Shown here piece after piece: positions 1 through 64,000 of a DNA stretch of 64,000 nt. The DNA comes from Prochilodus magdalenae. Lineage: Eukaryota; Chordata; Actinopteri; Characiformes; Prochilodontidae. The position numbers and the translations under genes were made by a program. The stretch lies in NCBI GenBank assembly GCA_024036415.1, contig JAMWET010002920.1, positions 1 through 64,000 of the forward strand, written 5' to 3'. Below the pieces are notes generated by a model that saw only the letters and a program-made list of their open reading frames with translations, was not told where the DNA came from and did no database searches. Numbering within the stretch: position 1 is the stretch's first letter; each line of letters starts with the position of its first letter.

Positions 1-266
1 GAATTGATTGATCTTGTATGCATGTTGAACAAGAGTTAAGTTCAGTAATCAGTTATGTTCATTAAGATGTTAACAAAGTGGTTGTTTTGTCTGTGTTCAG
101 TTTGATACTCGTCCAGTCTTGCACTTGTTAGTGGTGTTTTATTATGTCTGCTATAGAATCATTTCAGTATTCATCAATGTGATTCTATTCTTTGTATCAG
201 TATTAAAGTTAGTGCTGCTGTTATCTTCTAATTATCAGAATGTTTTATCTTCTCTTTATTTCTTAG

Positions 267-35435
<35,169 letters not shown>

Positions 35436-37438
35436 GTGGAGCTAGGTGCTGAGCAGGACCCACACATTGGACTAGTGGATCCCATGAAGACCCTCATGAA
35501 GGCTATCACAGACGCCTGGACTTCTGTTCTTCTTTGCACACACGTCTTCACTTGCTTTCCAGTACAACTCCAGTTCTTGGAGTTGAGCTCTGGCCTTTTG
35601 GGTTGATGGGTTCATACCTTGGATGCCATGAACAGCGCTCATTGTTGTTTTGGCTTTTATAAAGACCACAAATAGAGGAGGAGGCCATATGCCCAGCTGA
35701 GTTGTATTCCTGGTAAAAATGTAATTCCCTAGTTTTAAAATCATGAGTAGACACATGCTGTAGTGGGGGTATGTTCACAATGTTGTAGAGGATGGTGGAG
35801 CACAAGACCAACTGAGCCTGGTGACCATTTGAAATGACTGTGATTTAGATTTAAGGTGGCAGTGATTGTACTAGAATGTTGGCCAGATTCAACTGTGTGA
35901 AGTAAAAATAATGACCACATACACTTTTGTATCACAGAAGATCATATAAAACATGTTCTTGCACAGTAGTTCTTCACCTTGTATCTAGCTGTTAACACTT
36001 TGCTCATGGTACTTAGTTATTCTTGTGTCAGTAAATTAAAAGCACTCCTCATTATGCCAATTACTCCACTGCTGGAGCTGTATATACTCAATGGTGAGAC
36101 TTCTGAGCTGTCAGATTTCTTTTCCTCCATTACTGTTAAGATTTGGGAAGATAGAGCTCCTTGTGGGTGAGCATTTGCAGGAAGCCTGTGCCGGTGTCTG
36201 ATCTAATCTAGAAATATCCTGAGAGCTCTGCAGAACTTGGATGCATTATTTTAATTTGAACATAATAGGACTTCAAAGATCAGGTTATGATTAATCCTAA
36301 TGAAAGACTGAACCTGTAGTTCTATGAACAGTGCAGCTGAATTTCTCTTTCACTTAGAGAATCCTCTGGCAATACTGAAGGGTAGCAGAGTGGCCATTGG
36401 CTATGTGCTTTGACTTCTTTGTTTTCTATGTTCGTTTGAAATGTACATTATAGATGACTGTAACTATGCTATAGGGAAGTTAGAAAGCTGTTTGGGTATA
36501 TTTCTATCTGAAATATCTGAAACACTTACTTTGTTTTTGCAAATTGTCATTTGTTTTATAAAAAAATGAAATGCCTTTGAACAATGTATTTTTACGAGTC
36601 TGAGAAGTTGACATTTGTGTGGAATCTATTTTGGACCATAAAATATCCCAATTCAGTTCAATTAAAAGAGCAGTGTATAACCACTAGTAGTGAGATTTTG
36701 TACTGTAGCTTCCTAAAACCTAGAACCTTCACAGTGGCAGTTTCTGCCATTAGCTTAGCACCGGTCCCAATTTCAGTTCAATTTCAGTTCAATTTCCATG
36801 TTTTGGATTCTTTGGCGGTGAGGATTTAGACTCCTTTACTTATTCTTGGCTTTTTTTGATCTACTTTTTTTTTCTAAAATTTCACAAACTTCCCACTACA
36901 CAAATTTCTTAGCCAGCACCAATTTACTATCCATCGAGCAGTCATTCTGAGAATGCTCACATCAGTTGCACAGAGTGTGATAAACATTTTATTGTCCTTT
37001 TTATGTTAATTCTCTTCAGAGTCAGCTTAATATCACAACTGCCTTCTGATAAGATGATTAAACTACTGTATTATACTACCAGTTATTAAACTGGTACAGC
37101 AGTTACATTCTGGCACATGACATGTTTCAATAACTGCTGCACCATTTAAGCTGGAACAGAAAAATTTGAAGCTGATGTTGACTTTGTAGTTTCAATGCTA
37201 GTCGTATTTTTGATAAGGAGATTTAAGCTATCATAATATCCTACCTGGAGTTTCATGCATGGAGCTACTGATAAATATGCACTGTGGTAGGATTTCTCAT
37301 CAAGGAAGTTTTTTCTTTCTGAATCTACCAAACGATGTGTTTCATATCAAGCAATCATTATTTCAAGCTGCGCTTCAACATGAAAAGGTAAATGGCACTC
37401 TCTACAGCCATGGTGTGCTTGGTCCATTCTAGGCTACT
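35436..37438. other. npr1 3' UTR and intergenic DNA
   Basis: No second gene is evident. An attaaa hexamer at about 36035-36040 is a possible poly(A) signal for npr1, but this is weak. Open frames on the minus strand at 35470-35935 have no family signature. Confidence 0.5.
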
Positions 37439-38525
37439 GTAGAAACTAGGGCTGCCCTCTAGAAGTCGACGAGTCGAATCGTCAGTCGGAGACCCTTTAA
37501 GTCAACTGAGACCCTTCAAGTCGACTGACAACAGTGACCTTTTTTTTCTTCCGTAACACAGACTAAAGCTTACTAAAATGCACAAGAGCTAAGAATTTAA
37601 AAAGATATTTTAATAATGATTAAAAGGGGAATAATAAATATGTATGTAAGGTCTAGCTGGGCTGTGACGCATGCTTGCTAAAAAATTTAATCTATGTGAT
37701 GACGTGTGCTGGCGGTTCACCGCTGAAGGAAGCTAAAGCTGTGAAGCTGAGAAACGTGGGGGGAACGATGTCTCAGAGAAAGTCTGGAGGAGCTTTCAGA
37801 GAAGACAACCCAAACAAATGAAACCTAATTCTGCTCTTCATTTAGTCAGACATCCAACACTGCTTCAAACGAGGGAGCTGACTTTCAGTTTAGACATAAT
37901 GGCTGTTTGCGGTGAAGGAGAAGGAGAGCAAAGACGTTTGTTTTATTATAATTCTGTTATTTTAGAACCTAAATTACAGATATGTTTATTTATTCATCTA
38001 CAGCTCAGATTATCTTTATTTAAAGATAAGTACATTCAATATGCCTGCCGATAAATGAGAAATCATTATTTCAGTGCGGGTAATAATACTCTATAAATAA
38101 TTTAAATATAGACTAATCTGGTTTTATTCAGCAGTTCATTATTTATGAGAGATGAAAGAAGCCGTTAAAGTGAAATTAAAAAGACTATAAGCGCTAATGT
38201 TTAGCATATGTACGTGCTGCTGCCAGACGCTATATCCAGTAATTAAATCAGGCTCCAGTTCAGATCGATCAATATACGCCCCGTCTCTTTTAGAAAATAC
38301 TTCTTTTTTTATATATTTCTTTTTACAGAAATACGTTCCTGTGACTCTGCTGACTTTCTAAATGAGGAGGACATGGTATCTGAAACGTATGCAAATTGAT
38401 TTGCTGATTACTAGATAATGTACATGGGGGAAAAAAACACGAGCAAATAGTCGTATCGTCGACCAGGACGGCCGAATCTGATTTGACTGGCAAAATTCTG
38501 AGTCGGGTACAGCCCTAGTAGAAAC
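37439..38525. mobile_element. Non-autonomous hAT-type transposon with 8-bp target duplication
   Basis: Element at 37447-38517 (1071 bp) starts tagggctgccc and ends tacagccctа-type complement (agccc then ta), giving inverted TAGGGCTG termini. It is flanked by perfect 8-bp duplications GTAGAAAC at 37439-37446 and 38518-38525, the hallmark of hAT transposition. Subterminal gtcgacgagtcgaatcgtc on the left has a related gtcgtatcgtcgacc on the right. Inside, a short frame from ATG 37769 (MSQRKSGGAF) may be the remnant start of a transposase; no catalytic domain remains. Confidence 0.88.
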
Positions 38526-39366
38526 AGTGCACTTCTGCATGGCGGCTTCCATTATAAGTGGACCTCATCCTTTTTAGACTTGAGGGGGGATAATGAATAT
38601 AGATTTTATAACAATTGAAGTAAATATACTGAGAATATGAAACCACACAAACTACACAAAGGGAAGTGTTAAAATGATTCAAATCTCAGACCTTCCACTG
38701 AAGGTCAGGATTATACACGTTTTGTGAATTTATTACACATTCATTTGTTTGTTTGGCATCAGATCAGTCAAATTTATCATTGCCTCCCTGGCCTTTCTAA
38801 AGGCAGAGGCGAATCTTACTCATGTCAAAAGGAAATGCTTAGAAAAATGACTGTATATTTGTTCTCTGTTTGGGTTAATCAGATATTTGTATACTCAGTG
38901 GATACATAATGTGTTACAAACTGTTGGAGAGTATTATTAACACATTAACCTCCTCTTTTAAGTGTCTATTAATGATCTTCTGTGTGGTGTTTATTTATGA
39001 ATAATATTACTACAAGTTTTTATATAAAATTATATAAATTATTATCAGAATAACAGGAGAAGGAGCATGTTGGTATAATCATGGCATCCAAAATCTTGGG
39101 TCCTCATGTGAAACTGTTACGGTTTTTAGTGATGTACAGTATATATAATTTCAGCTCCATCTGCTGGCCATTCTTTCATTGCACAGTCAGAGTAGATCCT
39201 TAACAGCGTGAGCTACGGTGGGATTAGTGAAATTAACACAGACTATGTTTAGTGTGACTAATAACACTGTCACTAACCCCCCATTAATGACTTCATCATG
39301 ATTCACACAGTAACTCAACACAGTAAGTCCATGACACACTACAGCAAAGATATTTAAATAACACTT
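38526..39366. other. Intergenic DNA, 3' flank of minus-strand gene
   Basis: No gene seen. A minus-strand aataaa (plus-strand tttatt at 38990-38995) lies about 370 bp past the stop of the minus-strand gene and could be its poly(A) signal. Confidence 0.5.
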
Positions 39367-39624
39367 TTATAGACGTCTTAGAAAAATCCACTGCATTACA
39401 CTGAGGTTCTTCATCACCGTAGTAATAAATGTGCATATTAGGAGGACAAGCTTCATTTCAGGAAACTTCCACTCCACAAGTCTCCGTCTCAGGCTGTTAC
39501 TCTGGCTCCTCTGTTCCTCTAATTCTTCTTCGAGTTGTTTCGGAGAGGTCACTGGAAGTGGAACGGCTGTTATGCTGCAAAGCGCTTCTTCAGTAAATAC
39601 TTCAGTCTTCCTTTCCTTGGTGAA
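39367..39624 (-). CDS. C2CD4-like exon 2: coiled coil and C-terminal hydrophobic segment
   Basis: 85 codons plus stop after acceptor ctgtcgggcag. A predicted amphipathic Glu/Arg-rich helix is followed by about 14-18 hydrophobic residues and a basic end (FLRRL), the layout of a tail-anchored protein. The open frame lacks an obvious bias artefact, but its expression is unproven. An alternative acceptor (gttttacag) at 39765 opens another frame, CMKSRSESSLQSCDTDV, that stops at 39570. Confidence 0.5.
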   Translation of the reverse strand, partial: FTKERKTEVFTEEALCSITAVPLPVTSPKQLEEELEEQRSQSNSLRRRLVEWKFPEMKLVLLICTFITTVMKNLSVMQWIFLRRL

Positions 39625-41562
39625 CTGCCCGACAGGTGTGCACATTTGTATGCTTTTGTACAGTCATGTGAAGTGGGGAGATGGTTTTCTGGTTCATGAG
39701 CCACACAACAGCGGACGTCTGTGTCACAGGACTGCAAGGAAGACTCACTTCTTGATTTCATACACTGTAAAACACAAAAAGAAAACAAAAACAATCCTGT
39801 AAAAATGCTAATACAGTTAAAGGCCTAGCTGCAAACAGTAAGATATCATCCAGTAGTGAATTTACTCATGCAGTGGGCATCTGGGTCCACTTAGGCCTAT
39901 ATGAGCACTGCATTAGAGTCCAACACAGGTGACATTAATGTGAATCAGGAGAAATCTATATTTATATATATATATTTATCTGTTTATATTTATTTGCCAT
40001 GGTTATGATACAGGTACTGTAGGTAAACCCCACACACAAATTAAATGTCTGTGTGGTAAAAAAAAAACATTATTCCACACAAAACTGCGGTGAGTATTTC
40101 AGATTCAGTAACTGTTAACATTTGCTAACAGCAGTTTATTGGTCTTCTACGCTTACAGAAAGGACGGGCATTTTACATATGATTGTATGTGATGTGTAAC
40201 ATAAAACAGATGTTAACAAGTAAATACATGTGGTATAATGTGAATAGTATGTGATTACATACACTTAATGTCATAATAACTTAATGTCATATGAGACCAT
40301 TTTCTCAAAGGTTTTCTATGGGATGATATACAGCACATACACGATCTGAGGAACCATCTCACCAGGCATAAAAGCCTTAATGTATGGGACTGTTCTATAG
40401 CCACTGTATTTATGGAAGAGCCTTTGACAAAATACATTTTTAGGAGTGTACCATGAAATTACACCTATGAAAAGCACAACATCGCTGTCCAAAGAGAAAT
40501 AAGAATCTCCAAAATGGCAAGTTTCAATGAGGTCAAAAACCTAGTTTAATTTCAAGCTAAATCAATGAAACCAGATTTTGAAACCCAAGCAACTGTGAGC
40601 CATTGGTCCATTTCAAGCTGTGTAAACAGCAGCCAAGCATCCAATCCTGTTTTTCATTGAACAGTTCAGTGTGGTGTTTCTCCAATCTTACCGAGGGAAG
40701 ATACTGAAACAGGATCAGAATATATAAGTGCAGTATAGTGTTATCTGGTTGTGAGGACGTGCACTCTCACTTCTGCGAACCCACCTGCTGCTCCTCCTTG
40801 CCTGGTCCTGGCTGTGGTTGGAGCTCCTGGAAGAACAGCGACTCCCTGCGGCCGACGCAGGGGCTTTCTCCCAGGGTGATGAAGCCGTACGGGGTGGTTA
40901 TTTTGGCCAGGTGGAGCAGAGACATCGCCGCCCTCGTCGCCGGGTCCGAAGAAGCGCGAGTGTGAGGCTCCATGTCCGCGAGGCCGAGAGCAGAGAAGTT
41001 GCAGCGGCAGCTGAGCGCTCTGGTAGTACGCGGAGAGTGAGCGGAGGCCGGCAGCGTGTGCCGCCGAGGGCCGCCTGCTACAGAACAGCGCCCGGGCCGC
41101 CTCTCCGCACACAGCGGCGGGATGGTGAAGGGAGGCACACGGGCAGGAGTCAGCACCATATCCCGCAGTGAAACATGTCTCGCCGGCACCGGCTGAATGT
41201 CCTGATAAGCCGGGGGAGTCTGAAGGGACTTCGCTCGCTTAGCAGCTGAGCTCGCCACACTGGGAGACTGCAGGTTTCTGTTGATGCTCGCTCCTGACAT
41301 GTCCAGATGTTGCTGAAGGTCCTGTGTTCCAGCTGTTTCTGTGGACTGTGGCTGTTTAGTTTTGGTTATGGGACTGGTTAATGCACTCATATAAGAACTT
41401 GACTGGGCGAGCTCTTCTTTGGCAGATGCGGTCAGTGCATTAATGAAGTTCGAGATACCTTTGCTGCTGACGCACGTAATGTAAGCCCCGCCCATTTCGA
41501 CTGGACTCCACCTGTCAGGTAAGAAACCCAGTGAACGGATGCAAAGCAGTGAGGTGCTTTTT
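39367..41562 (-). CDS. C2CD4-family N-terminal region joined to coiled-coil/hydrophobic tail (predicted two-exon gene)
   Basis: Exon 1 is minus-strand 41495 to 40785 from the first ATG (237 codons). It is open with no other ATG further 5' and has a strong acceptor (tttcctctgttag) at 41563, so an upstream exon may supply the real start. It carries MVLTPARVPPFTIPP, and MEPHT followed by DPATRAAMSL, KITTPYGFITLGESP and RRESLFF. I recognise these as the C2CD4A-D N-terminal motifs (NVLTPDRIPxFxIPP; SLPHLPK.TTPYGF...ESP..RRKESLF). Donor gtgggt. Exon 2 (39624-39367) continues in phase: FTKERKTEV, then a Glu/Arg-rich helix (PKQLEEELEEQRSQSNSLRR), then MKLVLLICTFITTV and NLSVMQWIFLRRL before TAA; total about 322 codons. 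The C2 domain expected at the C-terminus of C2CD4 proteins is absent. Function unknown; C2CD4 members are small nuclear or vascular factors. Splice joining is inferred only. Confidence 0.6.
40785..41495 (-). CDS. C2CD4-like exon 1
   Basis: 237 codons from ATG 41495 to the CAG before gtgggt. GC-rich middle (40820-41170). If the donor is not used, the frame reads five more codons and stops at 40767, giving a 242-residue protein ending shortly after RRESLFFQEL. Alternative starts are the Met codons of YMSALTSP and DMSGAS. Confidence 0.68.
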
Positions 41563-42562
41563 CTAACAGAGGAAAAGAAAAGATTGGATACAGATACCAG
41601 CGGCTGTGTTTTGAGGCTGGCAGTTCTTAAACCCCAGACAGTCCACTTGGCACCTGGCCTTGGTCTTGAGGTCCCTGCGGACCACTTTCAGAAATGCTGG
41701 ATTAGGCTACATTTGGCAACAATGAGGGGGCGTTGACTTGCTTACAAAAAAATAAAAATAAAATAAATAAACCAACATTCTTCTGTATTTAGTTTGTATG
41801 TTGTATGTCTGTAGAACTGTGATCAGCTGACATTACTTCAGGTATAAAGAGTTTAAATAGTTTGAGCTCATTTGTCTAGGAAGGCTTTGCACTAGATATC
41901 AGAACATCATTCCAAGGGTCTGATTATATTCAGTGTAATGAGATCAGCTGCTGATGTTGTCTGATTAGTTTGGCACTTCATCTCATCCCTATGGTATTGG
42001 ATGTAGCTCCATCACTCTATAGAACCCAGCTCCATTGCTTCACAGTCCAGTACTGAGCAGCTATATACCAGGGGTGCACTGATACAATGCTCTGTATTGG
42101 TATCGATGGGAACTGGCCAAAATTACTGAATCAGATAATCTGACATGATCCATTACCCTTAACTATCACATACATTTTTTAAATAAACTTTAAAGTACAC
42201 TTTCCATTTCATTGTGAATGATAAAAGTTCTCAGTGCAAAAAAGCTTAAATGAAAAAACAGCTGTGTTGTAAAACTGTGTCATGCTATATGCACTGACTT
42301 TCCTTCTTTTAAGGGAGGAGAATATACGTTTCACAGTGTAATGACATTTAGATGTCTAGTTAAGTAAAGTGCATCCAGATAAATGTATCATTACAGCTTA
42401 GTTGTTTAGGAAGGGGGGAAGGCGGTATGGGAATTGGTATCAGTATGAACAGATGATCAAAACTGCAGTATCACCACTGGACATGAAAACGCAGAGCATT
42501 TATACCCCTCTAGGTGACTCTTGGCATTGGAGCTACTCTAAAGCATTACATGTCATTGGCAC

Positions 42563-42636
<74 letters not shown>

Positions 42637-42670
42637 ATAATAATAATAATAATAATACTACTACTACTAC

Positions 42671-42706
<36 letters not shown>

Positions 42707-43100
42707 TACTACTACTACTACTACTAATAATAATAATAATAATAATAATAATGTATTGTTGTTGTTATTATTATCATTGTTATTATTAGACACATGTATA
42801 TGCTGAGTTTAGGTTTCTACTGTCACACCAACCTGTTTAGTTAGAAAAGTAATGTACTGTCACATTAAGTAAACAGCATCGTTCAGGTTGGTCTGGGTTC
42901 TTTTGGACATATACTGTTTCCCAGTAAGGGACTCGGACTACTTCTGGACTCCATTCAGCATGCATTGTAGTCCAGGACAAGATTTAAAAACCTCGCCGAG
43001 AAGCCCACACATAATCTACCTAGTGGTTTAGTACTCAGCCGACAGGGGGCGGTACTGGTTGTCTGCAGCTCCTTTACCCTCCGGGGTGGGAAATGATCGC
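41563..43100. other. Intergenic region between divergent genes
   Basis: Holds a fragment with hAT-like start ccaggggtgcactgatacaa near 42068, a large trinucleotide microsatellite (42565-42788) and probably the promoters of both flanking genes. No TATA box could be assigned. Confidence 0.6.
42565..42788. repeat. Compound trinucleotide microsatellite (AAT)n/(ACT)n alternating
   Basis: Blocks of aataataat and actactact alternate three times (roughly 10, 11, 7, 6, 10, 6 and 10 units), ending in gttgttatt. The alternation looks like partial duplications of a two-block unit. Confidence 0.95.
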
Positions 43101-43140
43101 ATCACCCGCGAAACGTCAGTTTGTTGTGGAACAGCTGGCT

Positions 43141-43188
43141 AGTGCTTGAGCTAGCTGGCTACTGATGGCTACAAATAGCTGTTTCAGG
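43141..43188 (+). other. gon4l: gon4l 5' non-coding exon (3' part)
   Basis: Inferred from the strong donor tttcagg/gtaaga at 43189 and the exon-2 acceptor gtgcttttcag at 43960. It contains ATG 43165 (MATNSCFR), which after splicing meets TGA at the first codon of exon 2 and so would be a nine-codon upstream ORF. The transcription start is not determined. Confidence 0.5.
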
Positions 43189-44125
43189 GTAAGACCTCTA
43201 TGACTTATGAAATGACTTAGAGGGTGAAGAGTCTGTATCTTGTCCTACGTGTGGAATAGTGGACATTGTTTTTTGAGCAAAGCTGGGAGGTTTACCATTT
43301 CTATTAACATCAGTTAGCTGCTGAGCTAGCTGTGTTGTTAGCAGCTAGCAACATTGCCCTGTTTTAGTCGGTGCTGACTGTAAAAAAAGCCTTTGGTCAC
43401 AATATAAAACACGTTGGATAGTGTAGAAGGGTATGTTTGTTTCCTTTTGGCTATATGGCTAAGGGTAAAGAACCTACAAGGTTAGCCAGCAATTCATCTC
43501 ACAGGTTTTCACTTCACAAAGGACCTACTTGGCTAAAGCTAACAGTTAACTGACCTGCCTGGCTAAGCACTTTTGCCCCACGCTGTGGCAGTGGACAGAA
43601 GGCAGTGTGTGAAAGTTTATTTTGGCTCAAGATTAGTTTGAACGTATCCCTGTTTATTCTTGATGTCAGACAGTTTAGTGGAAGGCAGCAGTTAGCATTA
43701 GCCAGCTTAGCTAGCTAACTTAATGCATTTGTTTACGGAAGACTACATTGTTTACACCGGATTGGAAATATCTTGCGTGATATAATAACATTAGGCGAAA
43801 ATGCTATTGATCTTAAATGATAAAGCCTTTCTTTTAGTAAATTCCTCCCAAAGTAATACCTCAATTAACGTTTCGACCTTTTATAAAAGAGTATCTTAAA
43901 CTGGACATTATTTTAGTAGTGTTTGAAAGCTTGCTGATTTCACATCTCTGTGCTTTTCAGTGATTGCAAAAATAGTTTTCAGGTTTTGGAGCTATAGAAA
44001 AATAGCACGCTTGCTTCTCATTAGAGGTGACGCCTCCTCCTCCACAATATTTGCTTAGAGGACTGAGCTCCGACTTTACAATGAAAAATTTTCCGTTTTG
44101 TGTTAGCATCAGAAGCGAGATGAAA

Positions 44126-63905
<19,780 letters not shown>

Positions 63906-64000
63906 TGGGATCAGAGGCTGAGATGCACCTTCAGCACACAAGCTAAAGATACAGATGACCACAGAGACAAGACGAGGACCATGGGTCCACATGTGGCTGT
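63906..64000 (+). other. gon4l: Start of gon4l 3' UTR
   Basis: Runs off the window; no poly(A) signal yet. Confidence 0.85.

Noticed and set aside
35472..35935. Two or three minus-strand frames after npr1
   Set aside because: No recognised motif, no splice context; likely random in the 3' UTR.
40818..41171. 117-codon plus-strand frame
   Set aside because: Antisense to the C2CD4-like exon, GC-rich and basic, with no family match.
42402..42806. 134-codon frame rich in Asn/Thr and opposite Leu/Val frames
   Set aside because: Created by the AAT/ACT microsatellite.

Overview
This is a vertebrate window, almost certainly from a teleost fish and probably an otophysan (tetra, knifefish or catfish lineage). 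The reasons are GT-AG genes with small exons and large introns, dense microsatellites, tRNA-derived SINEs with the usual fish tail, and relics of Tc1/mariner, hAT and piggyBac elements. Nothing bacterial, viral or CRISPR-like is present. All family calls come from recognising protein and repeat families by eye; no search was run.

Layout. (1) About 267-35435, plus strand: the 3' three quarters of a natriuretic peptide receptor / particulate guanylyl cyclase, best called npr1. Nineteen coding exons join without a break into 754 codons plus stop, running from the distal ligand-binding domain through the membrane span, kinase-homology domain and coiled coil to the cyclase domain. The N-terminal exons lie before base 1. 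(2) 35436-39366: intergenic, with a 1071-bp hAT-type element bounded by a perfect 8-bp target duplication. (3) 39367 to about 41562, minus strand: a two-exon gene model whose first exon has the N-terminal motifs of the C2CD4 family but which ends in a coiled-coil-like stretch and a hydrophobic tail instead of a C2 domain. This is the least familiar item here. (4) About 43150-63905, plus strand: a complete gon4l (udu) gene, one non-coding and 30 coding exons, about 2219 codons plus stop, ending in paired PAH-like repeats, a Cys/His cluster and a SANT/Myb-like domain.

The minus-strand gene and gon4l are divergent, about 1.6 kb apart. NPR1, C2CD4D and GON4L all map to human 1q21-q22, so the set looks like conserved synteny; this favours npr1 over npr2 and a C2CD4D-like origin for the middle gene. 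The three genes have no evident shared pathway: a membrane cGMP-producing receptor, an unknown protein and a nuclear chromatin co-regulator. No obvious new multi-gene system was found. The points most worth following are the C2CD4-like/tail-anchor gene, a stop-free 96-nt gon4l intron, microsatellites fused to splice sites, a dimeric 82-bp minisatellite, and several foldback elements.
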